From the IMG/VR virus record IMGVR_UViG_3300035701_000028, positions 1-62,258 of that record: a stretch of 62,258 bases of DNA. One strand, given 5' to 3'. Every line of letters starts with the position of its first letter. Positions within the stretch are counted from its first letter, which is position 1. The position numbers and the translations under genes are program-made. The stretch is from a virus. Below the pieces are notes generated by a model. The model was given only the letters and a program-made list of their open reading frames with translations. It searched no databases and was not told the DNA's origin. Positions 1-6,793 of this stretch are shown here, one piece after another.

Positions 1-110
1 CGCAACGCCGTTGCTTGCACCCGCCCTCGACATCGCCGCCGTGCCTATTGCACCACGTCGCAGGGGGGTAGAGCGGGGCGCGGGGGGTGCTTGTGACCTG
101 GAACCCACCC
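1..110. repeat. Direct terminal repeat, left copy
   Basis: Bases 1-110 are identical to 62131-62240. Such a repeat arises when a circular or circularly permuted genome is assembled past its start, or when a linear genome has short direct terminal repeats; the sequence alone cannot separate these. The repeat opens with the small palindrome GCAACGCCGTTGC (2-14). No gene is convincing here: an open frame at 11-214 is a proline-rich translation of C-rich DNA. Confidence 0.95.
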
Positions 111-139
111 TGCCACCCGCCCCACCCCCAGCGATTATG

Positions 140-194
140 ACCTGTCCAGCGCTGACCCCACCCCCAACGGTTCCAACCTATCCGGCGCTGACCC
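140..194. repeat. Imperfect 19-bp direct repeat pair upstream of early promoter
   Basis: Bases 140-158 and 176-194 match at 17 of 19 positions (ACCTGTCCAGCGCTGACCC versus ACCTATCCGGCGCTGACCC), spaced 36 bp. They lie in the gene-free 111-208 segment between the terminal repeat and the early promoter. They may be regulatory or an origin element; nothing else is evident in the segment. Confidence 0.5.
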
Positions 195-208
195 TCCAGG
201 CAGCGGGC

Positions 209-223
209 AAGTAACTGTTACTT
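209..223. promoter_or_regulatory. Palindromic operator site 1 (perfect)
   Basis: AAGTAACTGTTACTT is a perfect 7-1-7 dyad whose last two bases are the first two of the TTGACA -35 box at 222-227. A protein bound here would block RNA polymerase at the early promoter, so this is the clearest regulatory copy of the family. Confidence 0.85.
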
Positions 224-250
224 GACAAACTAGCACAGGTATGCTATGCT
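222..250 (+). promoter_or_regulatory. Early promoter (sigma70-like, extended -10)
   Basis: TTGACA at 222-227, 17-bp spacer, TATGCT at 245-250 preceded by TGC (extended -10). Predicted start is near 257, ahead of AGAGGAGG and the ATG at 278. The same ACTTGACA-N17-TATGCT layout occurs on the minus strand at 60986-61014 and 62092-62120. It drives the early small-gene operon. Confidence 0.85.
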
Positions 251-277
251 GACCTAGAGTAGAGAGGAGGCCAGCCG

Positions 278-745
278 ATGAAATACTCGATCATCATCGC
301 TAATCCAAAAGGGGAGTACCTACGACGCTATGCCCTACCCGATGAGGGCGAACCAGGGGACGGGTGGCATCGCCCGCACTTTATCGCCGCGCACATCGCC
401 ACGTCACGCCCCGTGCTGCTGACCAAGCACGGACTCAAGATCAGCAAACGAATTGAACGCGAGAACATCCCCGACCGCGTACACCTGGACTCGACCAGCT
501 TCCAAGTCAGCAAGTACCGCCCGCGCGAGGCAATGCCATGGGATGATGGGACGCAACCGCGAGTCATCAGCGCCGACTACGCGGACGCCCTCGACGAGAT
601 CGACCTGGAGATCAAGCAACTACAGAACCAATCGCGCATCCTACGCGAGGCAGCATGGAACCGGGCGCGTCCGCTAACCCTGGCCGATATCAGCCAGGGC
701 AATCCCAACCAGGAGGCCAGAGATGAAACCCCAACCGCTCCGTGA
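278..745 (+). CDS. Hypothetical protein, first gene of the early operon
   Basis: 155 residues, not recognised. The ATG follows an AGAGGAGG ribosome site and lies about 20 nt after the predicted transcription start, so this is probably the first phage product made. The protein is hydrophilic, has no membrane segment or cysteine motif, and ends in a helical charged stretch (about residues 105-130). Its stop overlaps the next start by 23 bp, implying translational coupling. First genes of early operons often encode host-takeover proteins; that is inference from position only. Confidence 0.8.
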   Translation: MKYSIIIANPKGEYLRRYALPDEGEPGDGWHRPHFIAAHIATSRPVLLTKHGLKISKRIERENIPDRVHLDSTSFQVSKYRPREAMPWDDGTQPRVISADYADALDEIDLEIKQLQNQSRILREAAWNRARPLTLADISQGNPNQEARDETPTAP

Positions 746-1829
746 ATTCGCAGAAAAGACTCGCGTCTGGGAATCGCTGAATGAGGACGCCCTAACCATG
801 AGCGATACGGTAGAGGTCAGCCCCGAGGGTAAGGCCAGCTATATTGAACCTGGAACCATGGCAACCCTGCACGGTAGCGTCCCGATTAGCTACCAGGGGT
901 TGACCCAACTCAATGCCCGACTCGACGGCCCGCCGATGCGATGGACAGGCGACCCCGATCATTGCCCGCCCCCGCTGCGAGGAAAGCTGCTAACCTACCT
1001 TGCTAAGAGTCGCAAACCAGAGTCCCTCCTCATGCGGGAGCACGACGGGACGTTGCGCGCCGTTCTCTCCGATGACTACACCCGCTTTGACCACGGCCAA
1101 TTTATCGACCTCGTAACCCAGGCCGTAGAGTCAATGGGGCCGCAAGTCAACGCCCAAGTCTTTCGCGCCGAGATCGGCGACGAGATGCGCGCCTATGTCC
1201 TGCTCCCCGAGGTAACATTCGGCCAGCTACCAGGGACGGATGACGGCGGGCACGGCAATGGCGGACTGCACCCTGGTATCTACATCAGCAACAGCGAGAT
1301 CGGAACGGGCGCGGCCCGAACCAGCGGCGGGCTGTACCGCGCGACTTGCCAAAACGGAATGATATACGGTTGGAGCGCGGGCGAGATCGTGCGCGTCCGC
1401 CATCTCTTCATTCACCAGGCCGCACTCCTGGCCGTCATCGCCTCAGCCGTGGCCGCTGGATTCAAGATGAGCGAACGTGCCGCCCTCGCATTCATCGAGT
1501 CCCAGCAAATTCACATGCGCCCGACTGGACTCGAAGGACTGGTGGAAAAGTGGGTGACGAAGTACGGTCTATCGGTTGACCGCAAAGCGGACTGGCTAAC
1601 CGCGATCAGCACCGAGACCGCAACCTACGGGCGACCCGATGACCCACGACTCTTTGACGTGACGAATGCGCTGACCTACATCGCGCGGGAGAAGGACGCC
1701 GCCGAACGTGAGATGATGGAACGCGCGGCGGGCGACCTGATCGGCGACCTGACCCCGCTCCTCCCATTCATTGATAGCGGGCGCTCCGATGCCCTCGCCC
1801 GCAACACGCAGGACGCGCGGGTACGCTAG
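723..1829 (+). CDS. DUF932-like phage/plasmid protein
   Basis: 368 residues; AGGAGG lies 6 nt upstream of the ATG. The middle resembles the DUF932 phage/plasmid-related family: residues RAVLSDDYTRFDH near 115, then the conserved stretch with ISNSEIGTGAA and GLYRATCQNGMIYG near 190-220. Biochemical function of the family is unknown; members occur in early regions of phages and on plasmids. It is the largest gene of the early operon. Confidence 0.75.
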   Translation: MKPQPLREFAEKTRVWESLNEDALTMSDTVEVSPEGKASYIEPGTMATLHGSVPISYQGLTQLNARLDGPPMRWTGDPDHCPPPLRGKLLTYLAKSRKPESLLMREHDGTLRAVLSDDYTRFDHGQFIDLVTQAVESMGPQVNAQVFRAEIGDEMRAYVLLPEVTFGQLPGTDDGGHGNGGLHPGIYISNSEIGTGAARTSGGLYRATCQNGMIYGWSAGEIVRVRHLFIHQAALLAVIASAVAAGFKMSERAALAFIESQQIHMRPTGLEGLVEKWVTKYGLSVDRKADWLTAISTETATYGRPDDPRLFDVTNALTYIAREKDAAEREMMERAAGDLIGDLTPLLPFIDSGRSDALARNTQDARVR

Positions 1830-1852
1830 ACCCTGGCCCCTTGCGTGCCCCC

Positions 1853-1884
1853 CTTGCCCGCCCCCACTCAGCGGGACGGGCAAG
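1853..1884 (+). terminator. Intra-operon hairpin (possible attenuator)
   Basis: Arms CTTGCCCG (1853-1860) and CGGGCAAG (1877-1884) flank a C/G-rich loop in the 126-bp gap after the DUF932-like gene. No T run follows, so it is more likely a partial terminator or processing structure than a full stop. Confidence 0.4.
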
Positions 1885-1955
1885 CGGGGCGATACAAGGC
1901 CCCGGACTTGTACGCTACGGTTACAGGCCCGACAGGTTGTAGAGAGGAGATCAGC

Positions 1956-2300
1956 ATGGCAAAGACAATCGCAACCGCATACGGGTACGACGAATCGCGC
2001 ACCAAGGAAACGCACCGACTCGGTTCACGCGCGGCGGGCGCGGAGGTCGCCACCTGGCAGACGTTCATTGACTCGCATATCGTAGCCGAGGGACAAGGCA
2101 GCGCCAACATCAAGCGAGGTAACGAGCGAGTAGGAATGCTCAACATCACCACGCCCGAAAGCGCAACCGACTCCAACATCCGGGTACTCGCAACGCTCGG
2201 ACAATTTACCCTGGAACGTGTCATCGGTTACAAGCTGGAAAGAGTCAAGCTGACCGACGACGAGGGCGAGGTACTCTGGGAGATGGAGGTAACGCAATGA
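1956..2300 (+). CDS. Hypothetical early protein
   Basis: 114 residues from the ATG at 1956, chosen over an in-frame start at 1845 because AGAGAGGAG lies directly upstream. Not recognised. The C-terminal half (RVLATLGQFTLERVIGYKLERV onward) alternates hydrophobic and polar residues, suggesting a small beta-rich domain. It overlaps the next gene by 4 bp (ATGA). Confidence 0.7.
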   Translation: MAKTIATAYGYDESRTKETHRLGSRAAGAEVATWQTFIDSHIVAEGQGSANIKRGNERVGMLNITTPESATDSNIRVLATLGQFTLERVIGYKLERVKLTDDEGEVLWEMEVTQ

Positions 2301-2992
2301 CCAACACCATCCGCTTCTGGAAAGATCATGACCAGACGCTATGCCCCAAGTGCGCACGCGCCGACCATCCCACACTCGACCTCCCCAACGAGGGCGACGA
2401 GGGCCTGGAGATCGATCATCTCACTGCCATCACCGACCCGAAGGGTGAATGTTCCGAATGCTTGCAAGTCTACCAAGTCTGCGACGATTGCGGCGAGGTC
2501 ATCGGGGAGAACGACCCCATCACAGTCGGCAACCTGGACGAGACAATTCTATGCGAGGGATGCGGGGACTCCGACCTGGAGCATGGCGGGAACATGGGCC
2601 GCTACATGGAGGGCGAACCGCACGAGCGCGTACACTTCGGCATTCATGTAGCCAACCTGATTCTCGACGGGGACTACCAAGAGGAACTCCCCGGCTGGTG
2701 GAACGAGCGTTTCATCAAGCGCTCCTGGCATCGCACCGACCCATGGCGCGGGTACTATGAGACTGAATGGAAAGGCTTGCACGCTATCGCAGCGGGCTGG
2801 CTGACGGGCACGCCCGACATTCTACGCTCGGGCAAGCTGCCACCCGTCCCTCTCTACTGGTACTTCGATACGACCAGCAACCTGTTCTCCCAGGTCAGCG
2901 AACTACTGGTGGATGAGGGCAACCAGGACAAGATGATCGAATGGCTGAAGTCAGTCGGCCTGGACATTGACGAACTCGCCGCCGACTTCTAA
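2297..2992 (+). CDS. Zinc-ribbon-containing hypothetical protein
   Basis: 231 residues. The N-terminal 100 residues carry paired cysteines: CPKC near 17, CSEC near 53, CDDC near 62 and CEGC near 88, enough for two zinc knuckles. The C-terminal half is acidic and aromatic-rich with no recognised domain. Its start overlaps the previous stop (ATGA). A nucleic-acid or protein-binding role is plausible from the zinc sites but not shown. Confidence 0.75.
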   Translation: MTNTIRFWKDHDQTLCPKCARADHPTLDLPNEGDEGLEIDHLTAITDPKGECSECLQVYQVCDDCGEVIGENDPITVGNLDETILCEGCGDSDLEHGGNMGRYMEGEPHERVHFGIHVANLILDGDYQEELPGWWNERFIKRSWHRTDPWRGYYETEWKGLHAIAAGWLTGTPDILRSGKLPPVPLYWYFDTTSNLFSQVSELLVDEGNQDKMIEWLKSVGLDIDELAADF

Positions 2993-3035
2993 CCTAGACC
3001 GGGGCGCGCATGGTACACGCGCAAAGGAGGCCAGA

Positions 3036-3221
3036 ATGAAAACCGACTACATGCACATATCAGCCGCCGAACTGGACGCGCTGCGCGCCCTGAATACCGA
3101 ACTGCTTGAGGCGCTGGAACAACTCATGGACTATTGCGACAGCGCGACCAAGCCCGAATGGGCACGAGACGAGGCATACGCCCAAGCCCGCACCACCATT
3201 GCCAAAGCGAAGGGAGGCTGA
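3036..3221 (+). CDS. Small hypothetical protein
   Basis: 61 residues starting at the ATG at 3036 after AAAGGAGG. The sequence is largely helical (ISAAELDALRALNTELLEAL), suggesting a short coiled coil. Not recognised. It lies between the zinc-ribbon gene and a larger hypothetical gene. Confidence 0.65.
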   Translation: MKTDYMHISAAELDALRALNTELLEALEQLMDYCDSATKPEWARDEAYAQARTTIAKAKGG

Positions 3222-3222
3222 C

Positions 3223-3804
3223 ATGGAATCCGAGATACGAGCAGGCTACAAGATCGAGGTCGAACAAGACCTATGCCCTATCGAACCCAGAGACTACGAG
3301 CCGCTGGGACGCATGGTGCTATTCCACAAGCAGTACGACCTACCGAAAGAGATCGACAACATCCCCGACCCTGCCAGCTTCTCGGGCTGGGACGAACTCG
3401 GCGAGGCCATCCGCAAGCAGACCCAGGCCGTCGTCATGCTGGACGTTTATATGTACGACCACTCCGGCGTCACCATTCGCACCACGCCATTCAGTTGCCC
3501 ATGGGACAGCGGGCAAGTCGGATTCATTCTCGCTAGGGCCGAGGACATCCGCAAGGAATACAAAGTAAAGGCGATCAGCGCCAAGCTCAAGGCCAAAGTC
3601 GAGGCCATGCTAGAGTCCGAAGTCAAAGAGTACGCTCAATACATGGAGGGCGACATCTGGCAATGGGCGATCAGCAGAGACGGCGAGATCATCGAGTCAT
3701 GCGGCGGAACCTACGGGTACGACGAGGCGCTCAAGCAGGCCCGAGCCATGACCGACATCATCGCCCATGAGCACGCCGCATCCGTGCCAGCGTTGGCAGA
3801 ATAA
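3223..3804 (+). CDS. Hypothetical early protein
   Basis: 193 residues from the ATG at 3223, preceded by GGGAGG. Not recognised. Residues 100-140 form a lysine/glutamate-rich helix, and the C-terminus (YGYDEALKQARAMTDIIAHE) is also helical. It starts one base after the upstream stop. Confidence 0.7.
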   Translation: MESEIRAGYKIEVEQDLCPIEPRDYEPLGRMVLFHKQYDLPKEIDNIPDPASFSGWDELGEAIRKQTQAVVMLDVYMYDHSGVTIRTTPFSCPWDSGQVGFILARAEDIRKEYKVKAISAKLKAKVEAMLESEVKEYAQYMEGDIWQWAISRDGEIIESCGGTYGYDEALKQARAMTDIIAHEHAASVPALAE

Positions 3805-3814
3805 GGAGGCCGAC

Positions 3815-4093
3815 ATGCCTAAGCTACGCAGCTACCACTTCTCATTCGGCAACAGCAGCGACGGGCCAATCGGATTCTGCGCGCGAGTCAATGCGCACAG
3901 TCGAGCCGACGCCGCACGCATCCTCAAGGAACGGCTGGATGAATTCACAAGCGACCTGTCCATGCTCGTCCAGAACTACCAGACCACAGGAGAATACATC
4001 GAGGTTTACTTCAATACCGCTGCGATCAGCGCCAAGGACATCGATGAGTCGGAGCAGATCAAGGAGACAACAACCGAAGGAGGAAAGCAATGA
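3815..4093 (+). CDS. Hypothetical early protein
   Basis: 92 residues from the ATG at 3815, set by AAGGAGG seven bases upstream. Not recognised. Mixed alpha/beta composition with a charged, threonine-rich C-terminus. It ends in a 4-bp ATGA overlap with the next gene. Confidence 0.7.
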   Translation: MPKLRSYHFSFGNSSDGPIGFCARVNAHSRADAARILKERLDEFTSDLSMLVQNYQTTGEYIEVYFNTAAISAKDIDESEQIKETTTEGGKQ

Positions 4094-4467
4094 ACAAGCT
4101 GGAGACACTGACCCGCAAGCTCCAAGGACTACCACTGTTCTCGGACACTGAACTACTCTCAATCTACACCGCCCTCCGAGGCCCGGACTTCGCTGCACCC
4201 ACGCTCAAGTGGGTTCTCACGGCCCGCATCCGCGCGTTCGCTATGGAGGCTAGGGTAGTGCCGCCAACCCTCATCGATCACATGGATGTTCGGACAACAG
4301 AAAACCTCGCCGCTTCTCTATTGGACGAGGCAGCACGCCAGTACCGTGTGGGTAATTGGATACACTACCTCGCCCATGTCCGCCTCGCCCTCGCAGCCTT
4401 CGCAAGGCACAAGATCAGACCAGACGAAGTAATACAACTGATCGACTTCACGGAGAGCCTACGATGA
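4090..4467 (+). CDS. Hypothetical early protein, helical
   Basis: 125 residues, almost entirely predicted helix, no cysteines and no membrane segment. Not recognised. GGAGGAAAGCA precedes the ATG, and both ends overlap neighbouring genes by 4 bp, consistent with one polycistronic message. Confidence 0.7.
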   Translation: MNKLETLTRKLQGLPLFSDTELLSIYTALRGPDFAAPTLKWVLTARIRAFAMEARVVPPTLIDHMDVRTTENLAASLLDEAARQYRVGNWIHYLAHVRLALAAFARHKIRPDEVIQLIDFTESLR

Positions 4468-4640
4468 TTTGCTCACTATGCGGCGAGGCACGAGCGACCA
4501 AGAGAATCATCGTCACCAACTCGAAGGACGTGGCGATCAATCGAGCTAACGTATGCGGCCCTTGCACCAAGATCATCATGCACTCCGCCGAGCGCAATGG
4601 GCTGCGTGTCACGATCATCTACCTGAAGGGAGGAAAGTAA
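4464..4640 (+). CDS. Small zinc-ribbon protein
   Basis: 58 residues. CSLC at 3-6 and CGPC near 30 form a classic two-knuckle zinc ribbon. The ATG overlaps the upstream stop (ATGA), and its TAA shares a base with the next ATG (TAATG). Likely a nucleic-acid or protein-binding adaptor; exact role unknown. Confidence 0.7.
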   Translation: MICSLCGEARATKRIIVTNSKDVAINRANVCGPCTKIIMHSAERNGLRVTIIYLKGGK

Positions 4641-4849
4641 TGGAGGACAGACTTCGCACGATGAATATCCACACGCTCCCGCAATCAGCGATCACGAGAT
4701 GCCGCTTCTACATTCTCGTCCCCTCCCACTATCGGGAGGACAACACCTGCAAGTGCGACGACCCACAGGAGCGGGCCAAGATGATTCGGGAATGGGGATA
4801 CAAGCCGAGCAACTTTGATGGAATTCCCTTACGAGAAGAGAAACCATGA
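4640..4849 (+). CDS. Small hypothetical protein
   Basis: 69 residues with a CKC motif near 39. The ATG overlaps the previous TAA, and GGAGGAAAG precedes it. Not recognised. It ends overlapping the next start by 4 bp. Confidence 0.65.
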   Translation: MEDRLRTMNIHTLPQSAITRCRFYILVPSHYREDNTCKCDDPQERAKMIREWGYKPSNFDGIPLREEKP

Positions 4850-5247
4850 CCCAAACTCGTGAGCACCAAGTCAATGCGGGCATCGCCCGAGCACGCTGGC
4901 ACGCACTAGGGCGGCGCAACAACCCAGGCGTAGGCGAGGCGCAGATCAGAGACGCCATCGCCCGCCTGGGGCTGGAGGTCGTAGGCTACGAGGTCGAAGA
5001 AGTCAACGAAGCAGGCCAGCACTTCTGGATCGATGCCGTCGTCCACATTCCAGGAGGATTGTGCTATATCGACTACGGTGGGCCAGTCATTCGGCGAGGG
5101 ACGAACAAGATACAGAGGGAGCGCTGGCGCAGGAGGGGCGAACTACTGAAGGAGGAGTACCTGCTCGTGCGCGGCGCATCGACGGACGAAATCGAATGGG
5201 AGATTCGCTACCACATGAAAGCGAGGGAGAGACATGGCAATTCCTGA
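4846..5247 (+). CDS. Hypothetical protein, possible restriction-endonuclease-like fold
   Basis: 133 residues. The order of a buried strand with Asp (FWIDAVV), a second strand with Asp (CYIDYGG), and a basic helix (RERWRRRGELLKE) followed by a strand (YLLVRG) resembles DUF559/Vsr-type PD-(D/E)XK proteins. The canonical E-x-K is not present, so activity is uncertain. The start overlaps the previous gene by 4 bp. Confidence 0.6.
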   Translation: MTQTREHQVNAGIARARWHALGRRNNPGVGEAQIRDAIARLGLEVVGYEVEEVNEAGQHFWIDAVVHIPGGLCYIDYGGPVIRRGTNKIQRERWRRRGELLKEEYLLVRGASTDEIEWEIRYHMKARERHGNS

Positions 5248-5503
5248 CGAGCGAGAGGTTGTCTTCAAGGCTATCGTAAATTACTGGATGGAGATGGCGA
5301 TCCCACCCACGCTCAAAGACCTCGCCAAGAGGACGAACAAGAGCGTAACGACCGTCGCCTTCCACGTCCGCAACCTGGAGAGGGCGGGCCGCATCTTGAC
5401 CACGCCCTCCATCAGCCGCAGCATTAGACCTATCGGCCTGGAGATTACATTCCAGGAGGAGGAAGAGTCGGGGGAGGCGGAGCAGTCGGCCCCGGCTGCG
5501 TAG
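5234..5503 (+). CDS. LexA-like winged-helix DNA-binding protein
   Basis: 89 residues. Residues 5-70 follow the LexA N-terminal domain: an E-R-E-V-V-F first helix, PPTLKDLAKRTNKS as the turn-helix entry, TTVAFHVRNLERAGRI as recognition helix and wing, then SRSIRPIG. The LexA Ser/Lys protease domain is absent, so it should not self-cleave. It is the last gene of the operon whose promoter is overlapped by palindrome site 1, making it a candidate autoregulator and candidate binder of the genome-wide palindromes; this is inference. The 3' end overlaps an opposing gene by 59 bp. Confidence 0.75.
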   Translation: MAIPDEREVVFKAIVNYWMEMAIPPTLKDLAKRTNKSVTTVAFHVRNLERAGRILTTPSISRSIRPIGLEITFQEEEESGEAEQSAPAA

Positions 5504-5747
5504 CCTTGGGCGACTCGACACCCGCCACTACTTCCTCAAAGGGAATGCCATTCTTGTCTGCGATTTGCTGCACCACACGCAGCATTGCACGCAACCGTTC
5601 CAAGACCTGCGCCTTGTTACCGCCTTCTCCACCTGGAGGACGAATCATCTCTCCGGCTGGAGGAGGCGGTCGCATCGGCCCACCCTGACCCATCGAGCCA
5701 GGAGGCGGAGCGCCCATCGAACCAGGGGGCATCATCGGTGGCATCAT
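5445..5747 (-). CDS. Pro/Met/Gly-rich hypothetical protein
   Basis: 100 residues. Both tails are low-complexity (MMPPMMPPGS at the start, PPPPTLPPPG at the end) around a helical core near 43-78 (VLERLRAMLRVVQQIADKNG). GGAG lies about nine bases before the ATG. A consensus-like promoter at 5833-5862 reads into it. Function unknown; similar tails occur in virion-associated proteins, but that is a weak analogy. It overlaps the LexA-like gene tail to tail. Confidence 0.6.
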   Translation of the reverse strand: MMPPMMPPGSMGAPPPGSMGQGGPMRPPPPAGEMIRPPGGEGGNKAQVLERLRAMLRVVQQIADKNGIPFEEVVAGVESPKATQPGPTAPPPPTLPPPGM

Positions 5748-5832
5748 CTAATCTTCTCCGGATAGTCTGCCGCCCACGCTGGGAGGAGCATGGGCGGCTG
5801 GTAGAAAGGAGGCCCTTGTGCGGGCTACTCTC

Positions 5833-5862
5833 ATTCTAGGACGCTATTCGTCAAGCTGTCAA
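5833..5862 (-). promoter_or_regulatory. Minus-strand promoter for the 5445-5747 gene
   Basis: TTGACA (5862-5857), 18-bp spacer, TAGAAT (5838-5833) on the minus strand. It overlaps the last codons of the HNH gene and would give a leader of about 80 nt before the ATG at 5747. Confidence 0.6.
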
Positions 5863-6176
5863 TACAATGTAAATCCTAGCTTGGCTAGAGCCTCAGCACG
5901 GCGGCGAATTACGAGGCTTGACATGATCCGCTGCCGTGCGATGGACAAGAGAAGGCGGGCAGACTCGGCTGTATTACTCTGCGCCCACTCATGGCACTCA
6001 GCACAGACAGGCACACGATTGGAGAGAGTCGTCTTCAGCTTGGGAGCCAAGGACTTCGGGACTAGCTCATGCAAGCAGACAGCGAACCTCAAGCAGCGAA
6101 CGCACCGACCCAGGAACAAGTCCCAGATCGGGCGGTCTTCCTCGGGCGTACCCTCCGGCCAATACTCAACTGCCAA
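5859..6176 (-). CDS. HNH endonuclease domain protein
   Basis: 105 residues. The core has CVRC near 25, HELVP near 36 (first His), SNRV near 52 (Asn) and CAECHEWA near 58-65 (second Cys pair and final His), the order expected of a small Cys-supported HNH nuclease. Metal-dependent nicking or cleavage is the family activity; the target is unknown. It overlaps the upstream 89-residue gene by 11 bp and sits in a minus-strand island between plus-strand operons. HNH genes can be mobile or packaging-linked; this one is far from terminase. Confidence 0.75.
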   Translation of the reverse strand: MAVEYWPEGTPEEDRPIWDLFLGRCVRCLRFAVCLHELVPKSLAPKLKTTLSNRVPVCAECHEWAQSNTAESARLLLSIARQRIMSSLVIRRRAEALAKLGFTLY

Positions 6177-6435
6177 GGAGTCCCTTCTTCTCTTGGTGCA
6201 GGCTGGAGATTCGAGCAGCGTTCTTCTGGATCAACTCCCTCCCTTCGGGAGTACGCTTGAGCGCCAGCCAAATCCCCTGCCTTGTGTAGGCTCGATGGGT
6301 CTTGGGATTCTTGATTCCCCGCCGAGCATAGTAGAGGGCGACCTTCTCCACCGAAGCAGTAGAGTCTTCTCCCTCCATCATCTTCCGATACAGCGAAGCA
6401 ACTTCTTTCGGGTCGAGCGATTCTATTGGGGGCAT
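6166..6435 (-). CDS. Small putative DNA-binding protein
   Basis: 89 residues, first gene of the minus-strand island. GGAGAAAATAGG precedes the ATG. The centre (VALYYARRGIKNPKTHRAYTRQGIWLALK) has the feel of a short helix-turn-helix: a helix, a turn with basic residues and a Thr/Arg-rich second helix. No family assigned. It is expressed from a promoter divergent to the replication operon, so a regulator role is plausible. Confidence 0.65.
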   Translation of the reverse strand: MPPIESLDPKEVASLYRKMMEGEDSTASVEKVALYYARRGIKNPKTHRAYTRQGIWLALKRTPEGRELIQKNAARISSLHQEKKGLLGS

Positions 6436-6535
6436 CCTATTTTCTCCAGGATATACCCCGGCCCTCGCATCAATGAACCCTTCATCGATGCGTCATTCCA
6501 GATTTGTGTTTTGTGTTTCATCCGATCCTATTCAT

Positions 6536-6578
6536 TCCTTGAATGAATTCCATTCATGAATTCATGAATCATGAATGG
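6536..6578. repeat. ATTCATGA tandem repeats / palindrome cluster
   Basis: ATTCATGA occurs in tandem at 6552-6559 and 6560-6567, followed by ATCATGA at 6568-6574. The cluster forms a perfect inverted repeat with arms CCATTCATGA (6550-6559) and TCATGAATGG (6569-6578). It is locally AT-rich in an otherwise GC-rich genome and lies in the leader of the minus-strand island, next to the replication block. Candidate iterons (origin) or operator. Confidence 0.65.
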
Positions 6579-6668
6579 ATTTGGATCGAGACCCAATGTC
6601 CCCCTCCCCCTGGTAGGCTTTCTACCGTGTATGGTCTTCGTGCGCACGCTGACATTTGGCCTGGGCTC

Positions 6669-6697
6669 ATGGTACACCGACTTGATGCGCTTGTCAA
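6669..6697 (-). promoter_or_regulatory. Divergent promoter, minus strand
   Basis: TTGACA (6697-6692), 17-bp spacer, TACCAT (6674-6669) on the minus strand. It would transcribe the 6435-5445 island with a leader of about 230 nt that contains the ATTCATGA repeats. Confidence 0.65.
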
Positions 6698-6726
6698 CCC
6701 CCCACCCCTTCGGGTGTACGTCCTTC

Positions 6727-6744
6727 CTATCCAACAGGCGATAG
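6727..6744. promoter_or_regulatory. Possible operator between divergent promoters
   Basis: Inverted repeat CTATC-N8-GATAG at 6727-6744 directly abuts the -35 box at 6745. Its position between two divergent promoters suits a repressor site, but the arms are only 5 bp. Confidence 0.35.
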
Positions 6745-6773
6745 TTGACAGGGTAGGGCAGGTGGGGTAGGAT
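6745..6773 (+). promoter_or_regulatory. Replication-operon promoter
   Basis: TTGACA (6745-6750), 17-bp spacer, TAGGAT (6768-6773), followed by AAAGGAGG and the ATG at 6794. It opens the replication/recombination operon. Confidence 0.75.
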
Positions 6774-6793
6774 GAAGCCAGAAAGGAGGGCTG

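Noticed and set aside
11-214. 67-codon frame at the left end
   Set aside because: Proline-rich translation of C-rich DNA spanning the repeat edge and repeats; no ribosome site.
5818-6546. 242-codon plus-strand frame starting at a GTG with AAAGGAGG upstream
   Set aside because: The ribosome site is good, but the frame is antisense to the HNH gene, whose catalytic motif is clear, and its product is Ser/Arg-rich with no domain.
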